Below are positions 6,719 to 12,354 of a DNA stretch of 13,118 bases, piece by piece. The notes under the pieces are model-generated. The model had not been told where the DNA came from, ran no database searches, and saw only the letters and a list, made by a program, of their open reading frames with translations. How positions within the stretch are numbered: position 1 is the stretch's first letter; each line of letters opens with the position of its first letter. A program made the translations under genes and the position numbers. This DNA comes from Caulobacter sp. CCH9-E1. Its GTDB lineage: Bacteria > Pseudomonadota > Alphaproteobacteria > Caulobacterales > Caulobacteraceae. The DNA lies in the NCBI RefSeq assembly GCF_001556515.1, contig NZ_LSJA01000128.1, forward strand, positions 1 through 13,118. Direction: 5' to 3'.

Positions 6719-7690
6719 ATGAGCGATCTCGTGGATCGTTATCTCGCCGCCGTGGCGGCCCTGCTGCCCAAGGCGCAACGCGAGGACATCATCGCCGAAC
6801 TGCGCGACCTGATCGTCAACCGCATCGAGGAGCGGGAGGCGACCCTTGGCCGTGCGCTCGACAAGCGCGAGGTCGAAGAGCTGCTTCGCGAGATCGGCCA
6901 TCCGATCGCGGTCGCGGGGCGTTACGGCCCGCGCGCCACCCTGATCGGCCCGGAGCTCTATCCGTTCTGGATGTTCGGCGTGAAGGTGCTGCTGGCCATC
7001 GCCGCCCTGGCGGCCGTCATCCCGGCGGGCGTGGCCCTGCTCACGGCCCACGGCGATGCGCGGCTGGTGATGCGCACGGTAAACGACTTTATCCCGACGG
7101 CCCTCAGCCTGATCGGCTTCGCCACCGTGGTCGGGGCGGCGATCGAGCGCGGCTGGATCAAGCTGGGCGACTTCACCAACTGGAAGGTCAGCGAGCTGCC
7201 GCGCGTACCCGACAGCAAGGACTGGTTCGCCAAGAGCCGGTTCGACGGCCTGTTCGAGCTGGTCGCCATGGGGCTGTTCATCGCCTGGTGGACGGGCGTC
7301 GTCGCATTCCCCGCGGATAATGTGATCACCACGCGCGGGGGGCAGGCGTTCCTGCAGGTCTCGCCTGTGTTCCAAGAGCTCTACTGGCCCATTCTGGCCC
7401 TGGCGGTGGTTCAGGTGGTTTCGTCCCTGTTCCTGGTCGTCAAGCCGGGCTGGACCTCGGCGCGCAATCTCGCCGAGATCGTCGGCGCGGTGGGCGGCCT
7501 CGTCTTGGTCTGGGCGCTGTGGCCCGCTCAGCCCCTGATCACGGTGCTGGCGCCCGCGGCGTCGGAAGCAGGTCTGGCCAACCTGCAGCGCGTTCTGGAC
7601 CTGACCTTCGAAATCACCCTGTGGGCCGCCGCCGCCATCTACCTGCTCAAGGTCGCGGTTCACGGCTGGCGGCTCGCCCGGGGGCGCTAA
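6719..7690 (+). CDS. HAAS-domain multi-pass membrane protein
   Basis: A 323-residue protein. Residues 1-75 (MSDLVDRYLAAVAALLPKAQ onward, through EVEELLREIGHP) match the cytoplasmic HAAS signalling domain found with PadR regulators. About six membrane segments follow, near 83-110, 123-143, 177-198, 220-241, 250-272 and 297-318. HAAS proteins are thought to work as partners of the cognate PadR regulator at the membrane; the C-terminal part is not recognised. ATG at 6719 is chosen, with AAAGGA 9 bases upstream. GTG at 6683 overlaps the PadR stop and has GGAG 8 bases upstream, so a start 12 codons earlier with translational coupling is also possible. Co-transcription with PadR is very likely given the 32-bp gap. 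Confidence 0.87.
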   Translation: MSDLVDRYLAAVAALLPKAQREDIIAELRDLIVNRIEEREATLGRALDKREVEELLREIGHPIAVAGRYGPRATLIGPELYPFWMFGVKVLLAIAALAAVIPAGVALLTAHGDARLVMRTVNDFIPTALSLIGFATVVGAAIERGWIKLGDFTNWKVSELPRVPDSKDWFAKSRFDGLFELVAMGLFIAWWTGVVAFPADNVITTRGGQAFLQVSPVFQELYWPILALAVVQVVSSLFLVVKPGWTSARNLAEIVGAVGGLVLVWALWPAQPLITVLAPAASEAGLANLQRVLDLTFEITLWAAAAIYLLKVAVHGWRLARGR

Positions 7691-7716
7691 AAGTCCCCCG
7701 GCGGAAAGCTCAGCTT

Positions 7717-7738
7717 AAGGTTCCGTATTAACCTTTTT
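7717..7738 (+). terminator. candidate terminator of the PadR-HAAS operon
   Basis: AAGGTT (7717-7722) and AACCTT (7730-7735) pair perfectly around a 7-base loop, and the T-run reaches T5 at 7734-7738. The stem is short and AT-rich for this genome, so its strength is uncertain. It starts 26 bases after the HAAS gene stop. Confidence 0.45.
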
Positions 7739-7747
7739 ATCGCGACG

Positions 7748-7790
7748 GCTGCGGCGGGCGAGGTCGCAGCTTTAGCGCCACCATGGGTGG
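7748..7790. repeat. two adjacent hairpin-forming dyads
   Basis: GCTGCG (7748-7753) pairs with CGCAGC (7765-7770) over an 11-base loop and is followed by TTT, so it could be a second weak terminator for the rightward operon. CCACC (7778-7782) pairs with GGTGG (7786-7790) around ATG. A further dyad AAGCT-C-AGCTT lies at 7706-7716. I cannot assign a function. Confidence 0.3.
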
Positions 7791-7929
7791 AAATCAGGCG
7801 GCGTAAGGGTTTTGAGGGCGAAAAAAATCGTCGATCGCTCCTGTCCAGCTTTTTACGCGGATTCAACGGATTAACGATTTGACGCTGCGACCGGAGCGCG
7901 CAAGGGGGCTTTGGACGGGTCCGGAGCGC

Positions 7930-7958
7930 TTGCGAGTCGGTCACCAATCGTTCATAAG
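7930..7958 (+). promoter_or_regulatory. candidate promoter for the SleB leader
   Basis: TTGCGA (7930-7935) and CATAAG (7953-7958) are spaced by exactly 17 bases, each matching 4 of 6 consensus positions. A GANTC site (7934-7938) overlaps the -35. Transcription would begin near 7965, giving a leader of about 130 bases before the SleB start. This would place the first CCGCT segment of the leader outside the transcript, so an upstream start (for example from TTGACGC at 7879) cannot be excluded. Confidence 0.4.
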
Positions 7959-8066
7959 CCGCTAACAGCGGGATCTTGGCCACGTCGTGATACGGCCAAT
8001 CCCCCGCTTCGAAGGCCTCCCCGACAGTGCTTTTCCGGGGATCTCGAAGCGGTTTTTGTCGGGGGG
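7959..8066 (+). ncRNA. structured leader RNA or small RNA upstream of the SleB gene
   Basis: Several strong helices are possible. P1 pairs 7970-7974 and 7977-7981 with 7994-8003 (10 bp, 2-base bulge). P2 pairs CCGCTTCGA (8004-8012) with TCGAAGCGG (8044-8052), with an inner helix 8018-8023/8036-8041, and is followed by T5. P3 pairs 8017-8026 with 8057-8066 (10 bp, one wobble) and cannot form along with the inner helix of P2. The short segments CCGCT (7959 and 8004) and AGCGG (7967 and 8048) alternate, so the second copy can pair with the first or the third, as in an attenuator. I recognise no known riboswitch or small RNA family. It could be a cis-acting leader or a free small RNA ending at about 8057. 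Confidence 0.5.
8004..8057 (+). terminator. intrinsic terminator-like hairpin in the SleB leader
   Basis: A perfect 9-bp GC-rich stem (8004-8012 with 8044-8052) topped by a 6-bp helix (TCCCCG 8018-8023 with CGGGGA 8036-8041) is followed directly by TTTTT at 8053-8057. It lies 41 bases before the SleB start codon and far from the upstream gene stop, so it is better placed to end a small RNA or attenuate the SleB message than to end the HAAS operon. Confidence 0.55.
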
Positions 8067-8098
8067 CCCGAGCGCCCTCGCCGCGCAGGACACGAGTT

Positions 8099-9247
8099 TT
8101 GTATATCAAGTCGCAGACGCGCGCGGACGCGCGCGGGCTGGTCGGCGCCGTATTGGTCGGATCCATCACGGGTCTGGCCCTGGGCGGCGTTTACCTGATG
8201 GGTGGCCTGGCCCAATCGGCCTCCACGCACGCCCGCGTCGCCCGCTTGGCCGATGGCGCCTCCGGAAGCTTTTCGGACGCGGCCATGGTCAGCGCGGCTA
8301 CGCGTATGGACCCCGGCGCCCTCGCCGTGGCCAAGCGTCATGATCCCTTCCTTTTCGCCGCCGTCGATCAGCGCGATCGTCAGTCGGCCCAGCTGGCCGC
8401 CCGCCTCGAAGGCGCCGGCGCCAGCCTGATGCCCGGCCAGAGCGGCCGCACGGGCCCCCTGATGCTGCGGGCCAGCTTCGGTTCGGCCTTCGGCCCCGGC
8501 GCCGCCGGCCCGTTCCAACTGGCCAACGCCCTGGAAAGCTCGCGCGAGCTGGAGTGCCTGGCCGACGCCATCTATTACGAAGCCCGCGGCGAGACCCCCA
8601 GCGGCCAGGCGGCCGTGGCCCAGGTGGTCATGAACCGCGTGCGTCACCCGGCCTTCCCGAAGTCGATCTGCGGCGTGGTGTTCCAAGGCGCCTATAACCG
8701 CACGGGCTGCCAGTTCAGCTTCGCCTGCGACGGTTCGATGCGCCACGCCCGGGACGTCAGCGCCTGGAACCGGGCCCGCAAGATCGCCGCCCGCGCGCTG
8801 TCGGGCGCGATCAGCAACCAGGTCGGCTCGGCGACCCACTTCCACACCATCAACGTCTCGCCGGGCTGGGGCCCGCGCCTGCTGCGGGTGGCTCAGGTGG
8901 GGATGCACATCTTCTATCGTTTCGGCCGTCACAACGCCTCGGCCGCGCACCTGCCGACCGTGGACGACATCGCGCCTTCGGACATCGCCAGCCTGACCGC
9001 CGACGGCAAGCCGCCGGTCGTCTACGCGGCCAGCGCCATCGCCCATATCGAGCCCGCCTCTACGCATGGGCAGGGCGGTCCGCTGGGTCCGGTGATCGAG
9101 CCCGCCTCGGCCCCGATCGCCACCGCCAAGGCGCTGGCGCCGGCCGCCGACAAGGCGGTCGCCAAGCCGATCCCGATCTCGACCGAGCGCGCGCCGCTGG
9201 ACGGCCTCAAGTCGACAGTAGGGGCCGCGAGCGGAGCTGCTTCCTAA
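8099..9247 (+). CDS. cell wall hydrolase, SleB (Hydrolase_2) family
   Basis: A membrane-anchored peptidoglycan hydrolase, 382 residues. A single hydrophobic segment at about 13-36 (LVGAVLVGSITGLALGG) is a signal anchor. Residues 37-145 are a linker of low conservation. The catalytic domain is about 150-275: LADAIYYEARGE holds the likely catalytic Glu161, then AVAQVVMNRV, the Cys-containing QFSFACDG and ATHFHT. The C-terminus (from ~310) is Ala/Pro-rich. Family members cleave peptidoglycan glycan strands in remodelling. The start chosen is TTG at 8099, with AGGA 8 bases upstream and a basic N-terminus before the anchor. GTG at 8027 in the same frame falls inside the terminator-like hairpin and is disfavoured. 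Its last 41 bases overlap the convergent dehydrogenase gene. Expression may be controlled through the structured leader. Confidence 0.88.
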   Translation: MYIKSQTRADARGLVGAVLVGSITGLALGGVYLMGGLAQSASTHARVARLADGASGSFSDAAMVSAATRMDPGALAVAKRHDPFLFAAVDQRDRQSAQLAARLEGAGASLMPGQSGRTGPLMLRASFGSAFGPGAAGPFQLANALESSRELECLADAIYYEARGETPSGQAAVAQVVMNRVRHPAFPKSICGVVFQGAYNRTGCQFSFACDGSMRHARDVSAWNRARKIAARALSGAISNQVGSATHFHTINVSPGWGPRLLRVAQVGMHIFYRFGRHNASAAHLPTVDDIAPSDIASLTADGKPPVVYAASAIAHIEPASTHGQGGPLGPVIEPASAPIATAKALAPAADKAVAKPIPISTERAPLDGLKSTVGAASGAAS

Positions 9248-10007
9248 CCATGTTGGGCATGTGGCTGGTGGCGAAGCGCATCTGCTTCGCCCGCTTGCCC
9301 ACGAAGTAGTGCAGGGCCTTGCCCTGCGCCGCCTCCCAGACCACCTGGGCGGCGTCCTCGACCGGATAGACTTCCAGGCCGCCGGCGCGCAGGGCGTCGC
9401 TCATGTGCTCGTTCGTGCCTGACGCGCCGGCGTTCAGGATCGGCGTCTCGATGAACCAAGGCATGACGCAAGCGACGCTGACGCCGTGGCGGCCGTATTC
9501 GACGTCGAGCGCCTCGGAGAGGCCGCGCACCGCGAACTTGGTGGCCGAATAGACGGCCAGCTTCGGCGAGCCATAGAGCCCCGCGCACGAAGCGACGTTG
9601 ATCAGCCGACCGCCGGCCGCCTTCAGTAGCGGAAGCCCCGCCCGCGCGCCGTTGATCACGCCCTTGATGTTGACGTCGACCTGGATGTCGCAATCGGCGT
9701 CGGACATGTCCTCCAGCACCCCGAAGCGGGCCACGCCGGCGTTGTTCAGCAGGACGTCGGCCTTGCCGCCGGTCTCGCGACCGAAGTCGCCCAAGGCGTT
9801 TTCCCAGCCCTCGCGGTCGCGGACGTCCAGCGGATGGATCGAGCCGTTGGCCGGACCGATCGCCGCCAGGGCGGCCTTCAGCCCGGCCTGGTCGATGTCC
9901 GCGAGGCCCACGAACCAGCCCCCGGCCGCGAAGCGCTTGGCGCACGCCAGGCCGATGCCGCTGGCCGCGCCAGTGATGAAGATGCTCTTGCGACCGTTGG
10001 CGGCCAT
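9207..10007 (-). CDS. short-chain dehydrogenase/reductase
   Basis: A 266-residue classical SDR. The cofactor loop is TGAASGIG at 12-19. Asp37 at the end of the second strand (LADIDQ) favours NAD(H) over NADP(H). NNAG is at 88-91. The catalytic set is Asn113, Ser140, Tyr153 and Lys157 (YSATK). The basic C-terminal tail (from about 245, including MVRKQLRSR) is longer than in the minimal fold. The substrate is not predictable. ATG at 10007 is chosen: GGGAAAG lies upstream, and a good promoter with its -10 at 10047-10042 puts the transcript start near 10035, downstream of the in-frame ATG at 10070. Its 3' end overlaps the SleB gene tail by 41 bases in antiparallel orientation. Confidence 0.92.
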   Translation of the reverse strand: MAANGRKSIFITGAASGIGLACAKRFAAGGWFVGLADIDQAGLKAALAAIGPANGSIHPLDVRDREGWENALGDFGRETGGKADVLLNNAGVARFGVLEDMSDADCDIQVDVNIKGVINGARAGLPLLKAAGGRLINVASCAGLYGSPKLAVYSATKFAVRGLSEALDVEYGRHGVSVACVMPWFIETPILNAGASGTNEHMSDALRAGGLEVYPVEDAAQVVWEAAQGKALHYFVGKRAKQMRFATSHMPNMVRKQLRSRPLLST

Positions 10008-10021
10008 GATCTTTCCCGTCC

Positions 10022-10038
10022 CGATATCCTTGTTATCG
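10022..10038. promoter_or_regulatory. dyad at the SDR transcription start, candidate operator
   Basis: CGATA (10022-10026) and TATCG (10034-10038) are perfect reverse complements around 7 bases. They cover the predicted start point of the leftward SDR promoter, where a bound repressor would block initiation. No regulator can be named. Confidence 0.3.
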
Positions 10039-10041
10039 CTG

Positions 10042-10070
10042 ATCAGATGCGGAGAGATCGAACGGGTCAA
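10042..10070 (-). promoter_or_regulatory. candidate promoter of the SDR gene
   Basis: On the minus strand TTGACC (10070-10065) and TCTGAT (10047-10042) are separated by 17 bases, matching 5 of 6 and 4 of 6 consensus positions. A start near 10035 gives a leader of about 28 bases with a good ribosome site. A GANTC site (10071-10075) directly abuts the -35. Confidence 0.5.
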
Positions 10071-10146
10071 GAGTCCATGCGGCGATCTTGTCAGGCTTGG
10101 CCATAGGCGAGAATGATTCCGCCACTGTCAGCCTTCGAGTCCGCGC

Positions 10147-10704
10147 ATGACCCACGAACATCTCGACCACCTCTCGCTCGACCTGCTGGGGCGTCCCTAT
10201 GACGAGCTGAACGATGTGCAGAAGCGCGTCATCGACCTGATCCTGGCCGAGCAGCCGTCGGATCCGCGGCTGTCGCTGGACGAGGAGGGCACGTTCTGGA
10301 CGCGCCTGGCCGACCGGGTGGCGGCCGTGGGCGGCTCCTGGGGCTTCATCGGCGGCTTTGGCTTGGCGCTGCTTCTCTGGATGGGTTGGAACGTGGCGAC
10401 CCGGGGGCAGGGCCTGGCCTTCGACCCCTACCCCTTCATCTTCTTGAACCTGCTGCTCTCGACCCTCGCGGCCGTCCAGGCGCCGGTGATCATGATGAGC
10501 CAGAACCGTCAGGCGGCGAAGGACCGCCTGACCGCCGAGCACGACTACGCGGTCAATCTGCGGGCCGAGCTTGAGATCATGCGGGTGATCGACAAGCTGG
10601 ACGCCTTGCGCAGCGACGAGCTGATGGTGCTGTGCCGAGAGCACGCCGCGCGGCTGGCGGTGCTGCAGGACGAGGTGGCGCGTCTGCGGGCGGAGCGTCC
10701 CTAG
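10147..10704 (+). CDS. DUF1003 membrane protein
   Basis: A 185-residue inner-membrane protein. The N-terminal cytoplasmic part (1-60) is polar. Two membrane helices are at about 64-84 (SWGFIGGFGLALLLWMGW) and 95-117 (YPFIFLNLLLSTLAAVQAPV). The DUF1003 signature follows: MMSQNRQAAKDR (116-127) and EHDYAVNLRAELEI (131-144), then a helical, probably coiled-coil tail to 183. The function of the family is not known to me. The ATG at 10147 has only a weak upstream GAG. Its stop codon shares the CTAG at 10701-10704 with the stop of the convergent DUF3147 gene. Two GANTC sites (10115 and 10137) lie in its upstream region. Confidence 0.92.
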   Translation: MTHEHLDHLSLDLLGRPYDELNDVQKRVIDLILAEQPSDPRLSLDEEGTFWTRLADRVAAVGGSWGFIGGFGLALLLWMGWNVATRGQGLAFDPYPFIFLNLLLSTLAAVQAPVIMMSQNRQAAKDRLTAEHDYAVNLRAELEIMRVIDKLDALRSDELMVLCREHAARLAVLQDEVARLRAERP

Positions 10705-11051
10705 AGCTTCAGGCCGAACTTTGGTCCCGCCCAAACCATCGCCGCGTAGAGCGCCATGGTCAGCAGGCAGCCGCCCGTGAGCGCGGCCCAGAACGGCGCG
10801 CCGCGCTTCAGCATGGCCGGGATCAGCAGGAACATCGGCAGGGACGGCAGCACGAACCAGAAGGTCCCCGTCGCGTGATCGGCCAGTCGCACCGGATCGC
10901 GGGTGTCGCGCCACAGCCAGATCATGCCCAACACTGAGACCAGAGGCAGCGAGGCCACCAGGCCGCCGAGGCCTGGATAGCGCTTGGCGATCTCAGCGAC
11001 GGCGGCGACGACCACGCCGGATAGGGCCGCCTTGATGACGAGATAGAGCAT
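10701..11051 (-). CDS. DUF3147 membrane protein
   Basis: A 116-residue inner-membrane protein with four hydrophobic helices (about 3-20, 28-47, 63-81 and 86-107). The block SEIAKRYPGLGGL-like sequence (here AEIAKRYPGLGGLVASLPLV, 19-38) and TFWFVLPSLPMFLLIP (63-78) identify the DUF3147 family, whose function is unknown to me. The length is typical. The start is ATG at 11051 with a modest AGG 9 bases upstream. It converges on the DUF1003 gene with a 4-base overlap and diverges from the small acidic protein gene. The 96 bases between those two starts should hold promoters for both, but I could not define them. Confidence 0.9.
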   Translation of the reverse strand: MLYLVIKAALSGVVVAAVAEIAKRYPGLGGLVASLPLVSVLGMIWLWRDTRDPVRLADHATGTFWFVLPSLPMFLLIPAMLKRGAPFWAALTGGCLLTMALYAAMVWAGPKFGLKL

Positions 11052-11120
11052 GCGCTGAGCCTGGACCGATCCGGTGTCCGAGCCAAGGGCGGGAACGGAC
11101 GCGCGCCTCGGGTCTTAGTT

Positions 11121-11139
11121 TTCCACGTGTTGCGTGGGA
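11121..11139 (+). promoter_or_regulatory. hairpin that could hide the ribosome site of the small acidic protein gene
   Basis: TTCCACG (11121-11127) can pair with CGTGGGA (11133-11139) as a 7-bp RNA stem with one wobble and a TGTTG loop. The Shine-Dalgarno GGGAG (11136-11140) is mostly inside the 3' arm. Control of translation by this fold is inference. Confidence 0.35.
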
Positions 11140-11147
11140 GATTTCCG

Positions 11148-11312
11148 ATGAGCGACCCCAAGGACCAGGAACAGCAGGACGCCCTGGCGAAGGCTTCGAC
11201 CGACCGCCGGGACCAGGGCGACATCGCCGCCGATGACGCCGGCGCCACCGCGATCGGCCACCGCGTTCAGGCGACGCTGGAGGACGACGACGAGGTTCAC
11301 TGCACCGACTGA
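11148..11312 (+). CDS. small acidic hypothetical protein (54 residues)
   Basis: A short hydrophilic protein, MSDPKDQEQQDALAKASTDR at the start and EDDDEVHCTD at the end, with no signal peptide, membrane segment or known motif apart from a single Cys and His near the C-terminus. It is Asp/Glu/Gln-rich and probably disordered or helical. The ribosome site GGGAG at 11136-11140 is 7 bases before the ATG, which supports it as a real gene; a longer in-frame start at 11127 would overlap the hairpin. Its stop lies 5 bases from that of the convergent AraC-type gene. No function is offered. Confidence 0.65.
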   Translation: MSDPKDQEQQDALAKASTDRRDQGDIAADDAGATAIGHRVQATLEDDDEVHCTD

Positions 11313-11317
11313 GTCGA

Positions 11318-12259
11318 CTAGCCCGCCTTCGCCGCCCGCCGCAGCGCCTGGGGCGGCTGGCCGAAGGCGCGGACGAAGGCGCGCCGCATCCGCTCCGGAT
11401 CGCCAAAGCCCGTCTCCAGGGCCACGTCTTCGACCTGCAGCGGCTGGCTGTCCAGCAGGGCGCGGGCGGCCTCGACGCGCAGGCGCTCGATGGCCTTGGC
11501 CGGCGTGACGCCGGTCTCCTGGGCGAACAGGCGGGCGAAGTTACGCGGGCTCATCGCCGCGCGGTCGGCCAGCTGCTCGACGCTGAGCGGCTCGGACAGG
11601 TTCTGGCGCGCCCAGGAGAGCAGGGCGTCGAACCGACCCGGCCTCAGATCGATCAGGGCCGAATGCTGCGATTGGCCGCCGGGGCGGTGGTGATAGACGA
11701 CGAGCTGCTGGGCCGTGCGGCGGGCGATGGCCTCGCCCAGGTCCGCGCCGATCAAGGCCAGCGACAGGTCGATGCCCGCCGTGATGCCGGCCGAGCTCCA
11801 CATCTTGCCGTCCTGGATCCAGATGCGGTCGGGCTCCAGCCGGATGTTCGGATAGCGGCGTTGGAAGTCCTGGGTCCGGCTCCAGTGCGTCGTCGCGCGC
11901 TTGCCGTCCAGGAGCCCCGCCTCGGCCAGCACATAGGTCCCCGAACAGACCGAGGCGACGCGGCGCGCCTCGCGTCCCGCCTGGCGCACATAGGCCAGGG
12001 TCTCGGGGCAGGTCGCCGGAACCTTCACCCCGTCGCCGCCGGCGACGATCAGAGTGTCCAGCGGCGGAGCGTCGCTCAGCGCCTTGGTCTGCACGACCAG
12101 ACCCGACGAGCTGGGCGTCGGCTCGCCGCGCAGCGACAGGAAATGCAGGCCGTAGGCGCCGGGCGAGAACCGCCCGCCGATCTCGAACGCGGCGATCGGG
12201 CCGGTGGCGTCCAGCAGCTGGAAGCCCGGATAGACGAGAAAGCCGATCGCGCGGGGCAT
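11318..12259 (-). CDS. GlxA-type AraC family regulator with DJ-1/PfpI domain
   Basis: A 313-residue regulator. Residues 3-185 form a DJ-1/PfpI (class I glutamine amidotransferase-like) domain with Asp17 (FQLLDATGP), Cys105-Ser106 at the nucleophile elbow (SVCSGTYVLAEAGLL) and THW at 124-126. YHHRPGGQSQ (189-198) is the usual link to the AraC DNA-binding domain (about 210-313), with a first helix-turn-helix near 226-250 (SVEQLADRAAMSPRNFARLF) and a second near 268-292. ATG at 12259 (AAGG 8 bases upstream) is preferred to the in-frame ATG at 12322, because a consensus TTGACGG -35 (12336-12330) lies so close upstream that the transcript would begin after 12322. It is divergent from a DJ-1-fold enzyme gene, its likely target. 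Whether the retained Cys is catalytic or only a ligand sensor is unknown. Confidence 0.9.
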   Translation of the reverse strand: MPRAIGFLVYPGFQLLDATGPIAAFEIGGRFSPGAYGLHFLSLRGEPTPSSSGLVVQTKALSDAPPLDTLIVAGGDGVKVPATCPETLAYVRQAGREARRVASVCSGTYVLAEAGLLDGKRATTHWSRTQDFQRRYPNIRLEPDRIWIQDGKMWSSAGITAGIDLSLALIGADLGEAIARRTAQQLVVYHHRPGGQSQHSALIDLRPGRFDALLSWARQNLSEPLSVEQLADRAAMSPRNFARLFAQETGVTPAKAIERLRVEAARALLDSQPLQVEDVALETGFGDPERMRRAFVRAFGQPPQALRRAAKAG

Positions 12260-12354
12260 GGAGAGCGCCTTGGCTGAATCCGTGGGAACTATGTCATTTC
12301 CGCCAGACGCTAGTCGAACCATGTTCTTCCCGTCAATCGTGACGGAGACAACGC
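12260..12354. promoter_or_regulatory. divergent promoter region of regulator and DJ-1-fold enzyme
   Basis: The minus strand has TTGACGG at 12336-12330, matching the Caulobacter housekeeping -35, but the -10 is poor. Two dyads could be operator sites: GAAC-CAT-GTTC (12316-12326) and an imperfect GGAA-N9-TTCC (12285-12301). A GANTC site is at 12276. A plus-strand promoter for the enzyme gene was not clear (TTGGCT at 12270 is the best -35). Confidence 0.35.

Larger units (their letters stand above)
7691..8098. other. long intergenic region rich in inverted repeats
   Basis: No convincing gene lies in these 408 bases. The left part (7706-7790) holds four successive dyads, including a terminator-like one. 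The middle has an A7 tract (7821-7827), TTGACGC at 7879-7885 matching the Caulobacter -35 consensus but without a good -10, and a 9-bp direct repeat CCGGAGCGC at 7891 and 7921. The right part (7959-8066) folds strongly and leads into the SleB gene. GANTC sites are at 7860 and 7934. Confidence 0.6.

Noticed and set aside
7715..7731. TTAA-N9-TTAA as a CtrA binding site
   Set aside because: The CtrA motif needs a 7-base spacer; here it is 9, and the sequence is better explained by the hairpin at 7717-7735.
8027..8098. GTG at 8027 as the SleB gene start
   Set aside because: It lies inside the terminator-like hairpin, gives an Arg/Ser-rich leader before the anchor, and has no ribosome site; TTG at 8099 has AGGA 8 bases upstream.
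7952..9067. A 371-codon open frame antisense to the SleB gene and leader
   Set aside because: The composition is that of a shadow frame (Gly/Ala/Arg/Gln-rich), and the plus strand encodes a clear SleB domain.
11092..11120. GGAAC at 11092-11096 as an EcfG/SigT stress promoter for the small acidic protein gene
   Set aside because: No CGTT lies at the required 16-17 base spacing; the nearest GTT is 21 bases away.
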